A program made the position numbers and the translations under genes. DNA of 64,000 bases from Diplosphaera chodatii (taxonomy: Eukaryota > Chlorophyta > Trebouxiophyceae > Prasiolales > Stichococcaceae): contig JAALGY010000012.1 in the NCBI GenBank assembly GCA_032358165.1, forward strand, positions 1,178,001 to 1,242,000. Direction: 5' to 3'. Positions 1 through 9,091 of this stretch are shown piece by piece (the first letter of the stretch is position 1; each line of letters begins with the position of its first letter). The notes under the pieces were generated by a model, which was given only the letters and a program-made list of their open reading frames with translations, was not told where the DNA came from and did not search any database.

Positions 1-296
1 AAGTGTCAACAGTAGCTAGTCACGTCGACATGCAACTTGCACGGCGTGAAAGGGTTTGCAACATGAGCAGATTATGCAGCAGCAGCAAACTGTATACCTG
101 TCATGCAAATCCCTGCTATCACGGATGATACAGGCATACAGCAACATGTACACCTCAGCATGGTGTAGCGCTGACATCAAGCACGCCGAGCTTATGGTTT
201 GTGTACGTCGTTGAGCGTCGTTAAGGTGCAGAGAGGACATCCATAACAACCGATAGCATGCTGCATACCCACTGGCCGCCCCACTCTGTGTGCCTC

Positions 297-1580
297 TCAG
301 ATCACGCCGCTGAAGTAGTTGCGGTCACCCAATGTGTTGGCCTCCTCGTGCAGCTTCAGCACTTGAGTGACTGCTGTGCGTGCCTTGACGGCCTGTAGGT
401 AGCCCTGGATCTTGGGGTATCCATCGAAGGAGGCGCCCAGACGCTGTGCAAACAGCAGGTACGGCGCTGCACATAGCAGGATGTGGTATCATCGGTTCAT
501 CGGGTCAGCGTTATGCTTCTGGCACAGCACACAACAGTACAAGAGCATGTTGTCATTTGGGGGCTGCAGGACCCCCGATGTGCCCAGCCATGCAGCCGCG
601 CCTGTGCCAACATCCGCAAGGGTGAAGTCATTGCCAGCCACATAGCGGCTGCTGGACAGGTAGGACTCCCAGTGGTGCAGCTCCTCATTCAGCTGGTCGA
701 TCATCTCTTGGAAACGCTGCTTCCCTGCAGTCAGGATGTCCAGATGCACGATGTGCGTGTTGGGCAGGGCATGTGGTCACTTCAATGTACAAGCACATCC
801 AGCCATGCTGCAACTCACCCTCTGGAGTGTTGACTTAATCCCATGCCTGCACAGAAAGGCCATTGTGGGATGTCAACTGGTTGCAGTTTGATCTGGACCT
901 TCACACGGTATGTAGGTGGACTCTGAAGGCTGCATACTTTCATATGCATGGGGTCGACTATCTTGGGCGACAGGACTTGGCTCTCTGCCAGCCGCTGCCA
1001 CACCTGCAGCGTCAACAGCGCACGCCCTGGGATCCACAGCTTAGTATACCGGCATGTTAACAGGCGTCTGGAGTAAACAGGCGACCAGAGGCTGTGCATC
1101 AGCAACGAAGCAAAACAAACCCACCAAAGCACGGCGCTTGCGGTCGGTCAATGGAGGCAGCAGCAGCTCGCCGGACTTGCCATGCTGCTCCTCGATCCAA
1201 ATGATGGCCGCCAGGGAGTCGGAAATCACGATGTCACCCTCCTCATACACTGGGAGCTGCCCGCGCGGGTTCAAGTGTGTGACCAGGTCCGACTTGTGCT
1301 CACCTGGGGCACAAGCAGGGCCAATTCAATCCTCTGCAGGCGATCATGTCCTAATGTAGCAACACCCTTTGACAAACATGACAGTAACACTTGCATTGAA
1401 CATGCCACAGCCTGCGCATGCTGCATATTGCTCACAGCTGTGCGTGCCTTTCTGGAAACTCAGTACATGCGACTTGTACTTCAGCCGCTTCTCGTGCAGC
1501 ATGATATGTGTTCGCAGGCAGGGCGGCGACCACGGGCCCCAGTACAGAATGCACTGGGTGTTGTCACCTGTGCATTGTGA
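297..1580 (-). CDS. Glutathione S-transferase-like protein (minus-strand copy, start uncertain)
   Basis: Soluble GST-fold protein, expected to conjugate or reduce substrates with glutathione. At least five exons can be followed on the minus strand. The thioredoxin-like N-terminal part (about 1560-1460) carries WGPWSPPCLRTHIMLHE, where SPPC sits at the usual active-site position. The next exon (about 1290-1140) has LNPRGQLPVYEEGDIVISDS, the glutathione-binding cis-Pro/Asp-Ser region of GSTs. An exon near 1020-940 continues the helical domain. The fourth exon (about 700-600) contains HHWESYLSSSRYVAGNDFTL followed by ADV, the GST C-terminal signature. The last exon (about 470-297) ends in NYFSGVI and a TGA. 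All exons read without internal stops. The true start was not found: the first recognisable exon seems to begin at an acceptor near 1570, so a short upstream exon is likely. It is divergently arranged with a related, broken copy at 2156-3471. The GST family assignment is firm; the class is not determined. Confidence 0.8.
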
Positions 1581-2155
1581 GCCAACGTTAGTGCATGTGC
1601 TACGCCCAAGCAACAGACATGGTAGGATTGATAGTGTTAACATGCGCCAACAATGCCATTTGGGGCGTGATGGTAGCAGACACATGCAGAGAGATGCGAC
1701 CTGTGATTGTTGAGATATTAAAGATCAAGTTGCGCGGGCGGTGCATCCACCGTTTCATGGCACTACACCAATTGAGCACCTGATGAGGACATGTTGGATG
1801 TTGCCGTGCGGAGTTCGATTGTCACTGGTACCTTCGCTTGCCTGATCACTGCAGTGGTCGTCACTCCCTCCGTCAATCACTTCTGTTCTGCGTGTCAGCT
1901 GCGAAGTACAATCATTCGCGCGCGCGACATACAGCCAAGCGCTGAACATCCCACCGATTTGGCTTTGTGGACAGTGCTGGCGGTCTTGGACCTGTCGAGG
2001 GACTGCCACCAGTTTTTCCGCAGGTGCGTGTGTTCCTTGCATGCACCTTTGCAATCAACCAGTCAGCACATCGCTTATTGTTCGCGGTCGGAGCGCAAGG
2101 CTTATGCGATGCACCGGTCATAGAGAGCGGACTTGCATGGGATCTCAACTATACG
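1581..2155. promoter_or_regulatory. Region between two divergent GST copies
   Basis: No convincing exon was seen apart from a possible missing first exon of the minus-strand GST. By position it should hold the promoters of both GST copies. No clear TATA box or operator could be identified by eye. Confidence 0.3.
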
Positions 2156-3471
2156 ATGGCCGAGGCAAAGACAGTGTTTTACTGGGCGGCCGGGTGCCCC
2201 TACTGTCTCAGGGCGCACATCGCGCTACATGAGACTGATGTGCCCTACAAGAGCCGCATCCTGGACCTACGTGCAGGTACGCAAGGACACTCTTTTCGGT
2301 TGGCTCCGCCATTGACGGAGATATCACCGAACGCAAATTCGGCAGCGTGCGCATTCCCGCATTGCGCATACATTGGTGACAAACATGCATAGCCGCTATG
2401 CTGCAACACGCCGCAGTCCATTGACCTCAAGCCTGATGTACCATGTCCTTGCATGCTAGGTGACCAAAAGAAGAAGGAAATCATGGCACTGAATCCGCGT
2501 GGCATTGTGCCGATCATCGTGGACGAGGGGCCCATCGTGGTATACGACTCGCTTGCCGCCACAGAGTGGATTCAGGGCGCTACAGCATCTACGGCCACCC
2601 CCTCATGCCACCGCCAACCGACCTCAAGCGCCGCGCACTGGTAGGTAGCTCTGCTGATGAACATGCTAATACAGAAATGCTGCAAGCGACGGCTGGTCTG
2701 ACCAACCTGTCGCAAAAGGGCACTGATCTTGCTGTTCATGATGGTCTGTAGATGTTGCAGCGGCTGGAGGAGAGCCAGAACCTTGCAGGCAAGGTCACCG
2801 GGCCCATTGTTATGAAGCTCCACCATGGCGACAAGCCACTCACCCCCGAAGGTGGTCATGCCGTTGCCATACCCCTGTTTTCAGGCCACATGTACATTCA
2901 GGCCGCACTGGGCTGTCCAACTTGATCAGGCTGCGGTGCTGACGACGGTGTGCACACTGTCGTCCGCCAATAGGCGTTGCTGTTGTTGCACATGTCCTGC
3001 AACAGCATGGTGTCAGACTCAGCATGTCCTGGTTTGTACGTACAGAGGAGAAGCACTTCAAGGAGCTCATCGACAAGCATGCATACAGAGCTGGGGTACT
3101 GGGAGTCGTACCTGGCGTGCAGTGCATACGTTGCCGGCACTGAGTACACCCTAGCTGATATCGCCAGCACTGGTGCATCTTACTGATGTGCTCAATTATT
3201 GTGCCTTGCCTTGAACAGCGCCTGGCTGCGTACTGTGCTCAAGGTGAACACGTCTCGAAATGCATCGTTGTGATTGGCTGATATTATGGCATGCCCTGCT
3301 GTAGTGCCCTTTCTGCTACTCGCGGAGCATATGGGTGCAACCTTTGCCGCGTACCCACATGCCAAGCAGTACATCGGTCGGGTGAAGGGCCGTAAGGCGG
3401 TGGCCAGAGTGCTGCAGCTGCACGAGGAGGCGGGCATGCACCAGCAGGATGTGTTTGGTGGTGCTGTCTGA
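2156..3471 (+). pseudogene. Glutathione S-transferase-like copy with two frameshifts
   Basis: This is a plus-strand paralogue of the GST at 297-1580 with the same exon plan. Exon 1 (2156-2276) starts with ATG and holds AGCPYCLRAHIALHETDV with a CPYC active site. Exon 2 (2460-2640) joins in phase to give LNPRGIVPIIVDEGPIVVYD. After the residues TEWIQ the sequence similar to the paralogue (GRYSIYGHPLMPPPTDLK) is in another frame, so one base appears lost near 2572-2578. Exon 3 (2752-2851) gives MLQRLEESQNLAGKV in the shifted frame. Exon 4 (from 3046) starts as EKHFKELIDKHAY, but the conserved ELGYWESYL...VAGTEYTLADI block follows in a different frame, implying a second frameshift around 3080-3095; the unshifted frame meets a TGA. 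The last exon (to 3471) holds FLLLAEHMGATFAAYP and ends in GGAV. The exons remain recognisable, so this is a recent pseudogene or a locus with sequencing errors. Confidence 0.75.
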
Positions 3472-3809
3472 TGCTGTCAGCAGTAGGAGCGCCAAAGAGG
3501 GCATGCAGACGGGCAAACGTTATCCACAGGAGCTTCACGAACTTTGCACTGCTGCGTCGCATAGTCACTTTTTAGCCGCACAACAAGCCCTTACATTAAT
3601 GCATGCCTCGTTACTACTGCACAAGCAGTGCAGAATGCAGTGTCATCACATGCAAGCATCCTGCATATGGTGCGTTAATGTCATCAACTCGGGCCTTGAC
3701 TACGCTACATGCTGCTCTGCCGGGCCATGTTTGCAGAGAGCCTGTGATCCCCCACACCTCAGCAGCGCCCCAGCAGAATGACCTGCACAGCGGCAAGCTA
3801 GCCACGTCA
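3472..3809. other. Intergenic, nothing recognised
   Basis: Spacer between the end of the plus-strand GST copy and the end of the first minus-strand membrane-family gene. It is rich in TGCA-containing words. No exon-like stretch was recognised. Confidence 0.4.
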
Positions 3810-5247
3810 TCAAGCTCTCAATCGCCTTGCCCACTCCAGTCTCCTGTAATCAGGGTGCTGCATAACATTACTACCATAAAGCAGCAGCACCTTCCACATG
3901 AGTATGAGGGCAGTGAAGCCCAGCGCCAGCAGAAGGCTGCTGGCGGTGACGAGGAAGGGGGACGGGAACCAGTAGCGCAGGATGCGCGTCGACACCGGCT
4001 GCTGCTTTGCAACATGGCGCTCCAAAGCTGCCGTCTCCCGCTCTGACACCTGTTTTAGTGCCCACGGGGATCTGATCACTGCTCGACAATGAGCTTGACA
4101 TGTCAGATCATGTCGATTGCTGCAGCGCAATATAAACATGCTTCACTGCAGGCACAGCGGGTAACCCTGACACTGAAAAGCAGTGGGGACACAGTAAGCA
4201 CATCCGCCCAGCACACCACCATCATCCCCTCAGCAGTGGACTCTGCAGCTGCCTTTGCGGCCGCCCTGAACTTGTCGCTCCTGCCGCACTCCAGGTACCC
4301 ATTGATGACGGAGACTGCCATGGCTCGTACCTACGCCAACTGAGGAGGTCATGTCATCTTAATAAAAGGGCTCGCCGCTATAGCCTTCACATCAGCAGAG
4401 CATGGCGTGCATGCGTTCACAGGACAGAATATGTTGTGCAGCTCACAAACTGGCGCCCTTGCTCGGTGGTCAGAACCTGCAGGCCGTTCCCATGGTGGTG
4501 CTATGGCGGCTTAGTGTACGCTATGTGCACAGGATCAGATGCATATCTGCAGCATCTGCTGGATGCATCCTGCTGATGTCGCCACTGCTGCAGCACCTCT
4601 CTCACCTCCAACAGCTCTTCTGTGCCATGCATCGCACTGACTGTTGCCACCTTGGCTGCCTTTCCCAGTGTTGTGCCAATGCCGCCCACCAAATCAGCCT
4701 TCATTTCTTTGTCCACCTGCGGCAGCCACATATATCCTATATAGCAGCTGCCTCGTGACATATCTGCAGTAAGATTTGGCGCACAGCGACTCACAAACGA
4801 TCTCAGTATTGCCCGGCATGCTGTCAAAGGTTGACAGCAGGGCTGCAGCACCTCGACTGCCATGTGCTTGCAGATGGGTGGCTGTGTGCCTGCCGCTGAA
4901 AGTATCAAACTTACCCGCTTGTAAACCCTTTGCTTGATCTGGTCGTGATCCGGAAAGCGCACGCTACAGTACACGCATGGATAGCATAGGAATGTTGAGG
5001 CGAACAGTGCGAGTGCCTGCAAAGCATGTGGTATGAAGTGGTGGAGCAAGATTTAAATGTTCCAGAGGGCTCTGGCAGTGCACTGTCGATAGTCCTGCCT
5101 GCCCTCCCACAGCATGTCCAGCTCGGCGCCGCTCTGCCCAGCAGTATCATCGGTGTGGTCTTGCCCCACGACTGTGTCGTCGCTGTGGGGCGCTTCGTCC
5201 TCATCATGCTGTCGCTTAGCGTCCTGGTGGTCTGGAAGTTTGCACAC
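3810..5247 (-). CDS. Unidentified membrane protein family, tandem copy 1
   Basis: First of three tandem paralogues (others at 5745-7039 and 7617-8741). From the N-terminus: an exon near 4975-4910 with RFPDHDQIKQRVYKR; an exon around 4720-4600 with LGKAAKVATVSAMHGTEELLE, the family core; an exon near 4490-4440 with VLTTEQGRQFV; an exon about 4320-4220 with AVSVINGYLECGRSDKFRAA; and a final exon from about 4052 with one hydrophobic helix (about 3950-3870) followed by LMWKVLLLYG and a basic tail ending in ARRLRA. Copies 2 and 3 match it block by block. The most N-terminal exon is uncertain. An acidic minus-strand stretch at 5247-5053 fits the acidic leaders of copies 2 and 3, but the opposite strand there encodes a helix ending in VVWKF. 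No enzymatic motif was seen. A C-terminal single helix suggests membrane anchoring. The layout loosely recalls plant PP2-A10-like proteins, but I cannot confirm that. Confidence 0.6.
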
Positions 5248-5744
5248 GGCTGAGGGCGCTCAGACGCGCACGCAGCAGGTGCGGGTCTGGTTGCATGCTG
5301 CCAAAGTTGCCAAACAGCAGCATGGACCTCAGCATGCTTATGTGCCTGTGAGAGGCTGTCGGTTGCGGCAGCGAATGAGCACCGTGTTAATACACGCGTC
5401 GCAGATGGGTCCAGCATGTGCTTGCTCGTGTCGAAAGTGTTTACGGGTGGCCGCCGTTTTTCCCGTACGTGTGTGCAGGACAGGGACCCAGCCATACTTA
5501 CCCACTTGACAGTCGACATCCTATCATTGCTCAAAACGATCGGCTTGATAACGTGGCGTGTGTTGCATATGTGATGCAATGTGGAGCTGGCAGCGGCTGC
5601 TGCGAGCTGCGCTCTATCTGCTAGCACAGCGCTGTGCCATGTATCACAATTTTGCTGGTCTGACAGTCAGCACCCGCCCAAAAGTACTCTCTGCACCAGC
5701 ACAGCAGGTTGGAAGCTGCCTTCAACATCGTCCATGGTATTGTA
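5248..5744. other. Spacer between tandem copies 1 and 2
   Basis: No exon with the family motifs was seen here. It probably contains the promoter of copy 1 and the 3' flank of copy 2. One long minus-strand open frame crosses it, but its composition is not protein-like. Confidence 0.35.
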
Positions 5745-7039
5745 TCATGGATCGAACATGAGGTCAAGTCGGTAAATGCAGAGGTGCACCTTCCAGACTG
5801 CGATGGTAGCGCCAACCAGGTACAGCAGCAGCACTACGAGAATCGCCAGGAGTATACCCTTGCCATGGCGCGCGACCAGCGCAGCGGCCCTGGGGTCGGC
5901 CTTCCCCGCGGCCTCCTTGAATGTCTGGCGCACCCACCCTGCAGCCGCCTGCGCACCCATATATGTAGCATGGCACATTGCACGGTTTCATCAGAATATA
6001 GGCTGCAACCATGGGGGATCCGAAGCAGGGTGCGACGGTTGAGATGTACAACGATAAGTGCCAGTGATGCCTGTGTGCATCAATGTTGCAGTATTGTCAT
6101 CGGTTGCTGAGGGAACTATGTCTGTGTGCAAGCCATGTGCACGCACATTGAGGCTCCCTGAGCAGCCAGCAGCAGCGCCAACGCGAGTGGCCTCCATGAA
6201 GTCGAGGCTCTTTGCCACCTCTAGGTACCCCTGTACCACCTGCACACCCAAATAAACTGCCGGTATTCAGACCATAGCCCGCGAGCTGCTGGTTGTCAGA
6301 ACAGGTAATTGAAGAGTAGCCGTCGTCAGCCAGGTGGGTGTTCATCAGCTCTGGACGCCAGCGCCGCACGCTGATGGCCACTATCCGGACGAACTCCCTG
6401 CCTTGCGGCGTCGTCATCACCTGCAGATCTTCAAGCAGCCCTTGGATGACAGGAACCGACTGAAGCATGCTTGTCTTCCTCTGCATACACTGAACATGTG
6501 TATAATATATATCGAAGTGAGTGATGCAATATGCAATGTGCACCAGCAACTTTGCAGATGAGACTAGCAGACACAGATGATTCATGCCTCAAGTAGCTCC
6601 TCTGTTCCGTGCTTTGCCCCGGCGGTCGCAGTTGTTGCAGCCTTGCCAGTGATATTGGGGACATATGCAGGATGCTTTAGTCTTCATGTACCTGCAGCAG
6701 ACTAACCTGCAGGGTTGATGAGGGTAGCGATACATAGAAGCTGTTGCTGGTGGCTGTGTGCAGCCGGACAGCCGGACTTCACGCATGCAGGTGGCAATGC
6801 GGCTTCACAGTGCGCAATACAATAGACAATACATGGTTAGCTCCGCTATGATGGTTACTGATGTGTGATCGCCGTTTATATCTGTTCAGTCGTCAGGCAC
6901 GGTGCTTGCCCACCTTCTGCTCCACACGGTGCTTGACGCTTCTGTGCTCGCTGAACTCCACAGGTTGCTCATCATCACCATCATCATACCGGCTGCTGTT
7001 GTTGCGTGCAACGGAAACGGTTTGCCGGCTGCTGTACAT
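5745..7039 (-). CDS. Unidentified membrane protein family, tandem copy 2
   Basis: Middle member of the three-gene array. The N-terminal exon begins at ATG 7039 (an in-frame ATG at 7171 is an alternative) and reads an acidic segment, then PVEFSEHRSVKHRVEQKV. The next exon (about 6680-6593) has NITGKAATTATAGAKHGTEE followed by LLE. Its upstream boundary is unclear because the frame is closed by a TGA just before it, so a less usual acceptor must be used. An exon around 6430-6370 gives VMTTPQGREFVRIVAISV. Another near 6250-6170 gives GVQVVQGYLEVAKSLDFMEA followed by TR. The last exon (from about 5960) has KEAAGKADPRAAALVARHGK, then a hydrophobic helix and the hallmark AVWKVHL, ending in DLMFDP. 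The order and spacing of blocks match copies 1 and 3, which supports a real gene. Function unknown; predicted C-terminally anchored membrane protein. Confidence 0.65.
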
Positions 7040-7616
7040 CTTGAGGAGGTCAATGCTCTTCAAGGGTTGCTGTGCTCCTGCGCAATGCCGCAGCAGGGTG
7101 GATGGTCTGGCAAACCTGCTCAGCAGTAGTGCCAGTGTATTCTCACAGCGTACGTAGGGATGAGGAGTCATCTAGACCATGCATGGACGATAAGCTTTTC
7201 GTGTTGCGTCCATCAATATGTAGCTCATATAGTCTTTCCGTCATCAGGTGAGGAGGCATACATGCCCCGTCATCGTCAGCTATCTAGGCCACCAGATGCT
7301 AATCTGGCGGACAGCAAATTGGCTGAGGAGCCAGCCGAACACGACCCTGTCAGATGATCATTCGACGGCTGGTGCAAGACTGAAACCACAACAAAATCGC
7401 GGTCCGCCTTGAGGAACTGCAGGACAGGCAGTGTCGAAGCACTGCAGTAAGTAATGGCTGAACAGCCTCTCCCTGAAGCAGCTGCACGTCATGCCGATCT
7501 GCTTGCAGCACTTAGTCGTAAGTTCACGAGCACGCAAGCGGTCATCACTGCTTGCAGCTGAGATGCGCAGCATCCCAGCCAGCTGCCTGCTGTGTATGCT
7601 GGTGACGGCCATGCCC
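7040..7616. other. Spacer between tandem copies 2 and 3
   Basis: Intergenic sequence expected to carry the copy 2 promoter and the copy 3 terminator region. An ATG at 7171 could extend copy 2 upstream in frame. Nothing else was recognised. Confidence 0.35.
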
Positions 7617-8741
7617 CTAACTTGTTCCAAACAAAATGACCTGCGTAGGGAAATACGATTTCAGTTGCTCGAGGCAGAACCGGCTGATACGAAGGTGTGG
7701 CCAGTGGGCCGGCACATGTGTGTGCACAGCATAACAGGCAACTGCAGCATAGCATGCATAGTCCATGGCCATGTGCCACACCTTCCAGACCAAAAGCAGC
7801 GTGCTGAACAGCAGCGTGAATGAGCCAGCTGCCATGACTGCCACAAACACGCCTGCCCAGCGCAGCAGCGGGGCGCCGGGCATCCGGGGGTCTATAAATC
7901 TTGTGAACTGCTCCTTCCAGCTTTGCAGCCACACCGACGTCAGCTGCACGTAATACAGGGTTTGTCGTTGGTACGTAGCTACAGCGAGTGGGCACTTTTC
8001 ATGGCAAGCATGAGGACAAGCAGCGGCGTCTGCATGCAACATCTTGCAAAAGCCCGGTCAGACCACTGACAAGATGAAGCCCGAAAATTCACTCACTTCA
8101 AGGGTGCCGCTGTAGCCTGCCGCCGCACCCTCCTTGGCTGCGAGTTTGAACCCTTGTGTTCTTGCGCTTTGCACATACCCCTCCACGACATTCGCAGACA
8201 TCGACCGGACAAACTTCTGCCCCTCAGGCGACGTGAGCAGCTGTTGTGCGGGAGCATACGATGGTTAGAATATGGCGTGCCCTGTGTTGGCTCTGAATTG
8301 ATACAACACAGCTGCAGACTGACCTCAGCGAGTTGCACAGGACGTTGTAATGCTCATACCTCAAGCAGCTCCTGGGTACCATGCTTGACTCCAGCTGTCG
8401 CTAGATCAGCAGACTTGCCAACCGCTGTCGACGGCAACGACCGTGTCTTCTGTTTGTACACCTGCAGCAACGCAAGCAGGGACCTGCGGCAAGTCAGGGC
8501 GACGCAGCATGCATGTTAAGGTGGCGCTTTCTGCACTCTCACGGCAGTAGATATGCGCAGGCGGATACATGAAGATCCATACCTTCTCCTCTACGCTCGC
8601 CTTGATGATCTCATGCTCATCAAAGTGCACGCCTTCCGTAGCCGTTGCGGTGTCTCTGGGATCAGGTGGGTCAGCCGTCGACTGTGCAGCTGAGGTGTAA
8701 GAGCCGTCCATCCGCAGAGCTTCAAGTTTGTTGAAGTTCAT
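7617..8741 (-). CDS. Unidentified membrane protein family, tandem copy 3
   Basis: The clearest member of the array. The first exon starts at ATG 8741 or ATG 8711 (MDGSYTSAAQSTADPPDP) and continues through EGVHFDEHEIIKASVEEKV. Exon 2 (about 8463-8362) reads VYKQKTRSLPSTAVGKSADL and then ATAGVKHGTQELLE. Exon 3 (about 8243-8095) reads LLTSPEGQKFVRSMSANVVE, GYVQSARTQGFKLAAKEG and AAAGYSGTLE, and ends at a GTGAGT donor. The last exon (from about 7960) has LTSVWLQSWKEQFTRFIDP, a hydrophobic helix (about 7865-7795) and LLLVWKVWHMAM. The reading frame then stays open to a stop at 7617, but the last 30-40 residues look unlike the sister copies and an extra intron is possible. No catalytic motif. Duplication from a common ancestor with copies 1 and 2 is inferred from shared block order. 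Confidence 0.7.
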
Positions 8742-9091
8742 TGTATGTTCTAGTGTGCGGCTTGCCACGGGTAGCAACTCGATGGCAATCACATGCCTGT
8801 GGGCAAACCAGGTGTAAACCTGTTCCCCTCCCTGCAAGATTTGCAAGACTAAGGCAGCAGCGTATAACTGCGTAGAACGGCACTCAGATGTGTTTCTCAA
8901 CGCGTGCGTAAAGATGCAATCTGATGTCGCTGTGCCAAGATGTCACGGTAGCTGCCTTGCTGCTGGCCCTCTGTTTGGCCCTTCCAATCTCTTGGGAAGA
9001 TCTCAGCAGCCTCTGGGCAGAGCACCCCAGCATTTGTAGCATTGAAAGTAGCCAAAGTCAGTAGCTCGTGCGCCGCAGTATCAGGATCGTA
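8742..9091. other. Intergenic, nothing recognised
   Basis: Spacer between the start of membrane-family copy 3 and the stop codon of the large SAC3/GANP gene. No coding or RNA feature was recognised. Confidence 0.4.

Noticed and set aside
5053..5747. Continuation of the long minus-strand open frame (4911-5627) as one protein
   Set aside because: Its composition is Thr/Ser/Cys/His-rich without family motifs; only the short RFPDHDQIKQRVYKR block in the neighbouring frame matches the paralogues.
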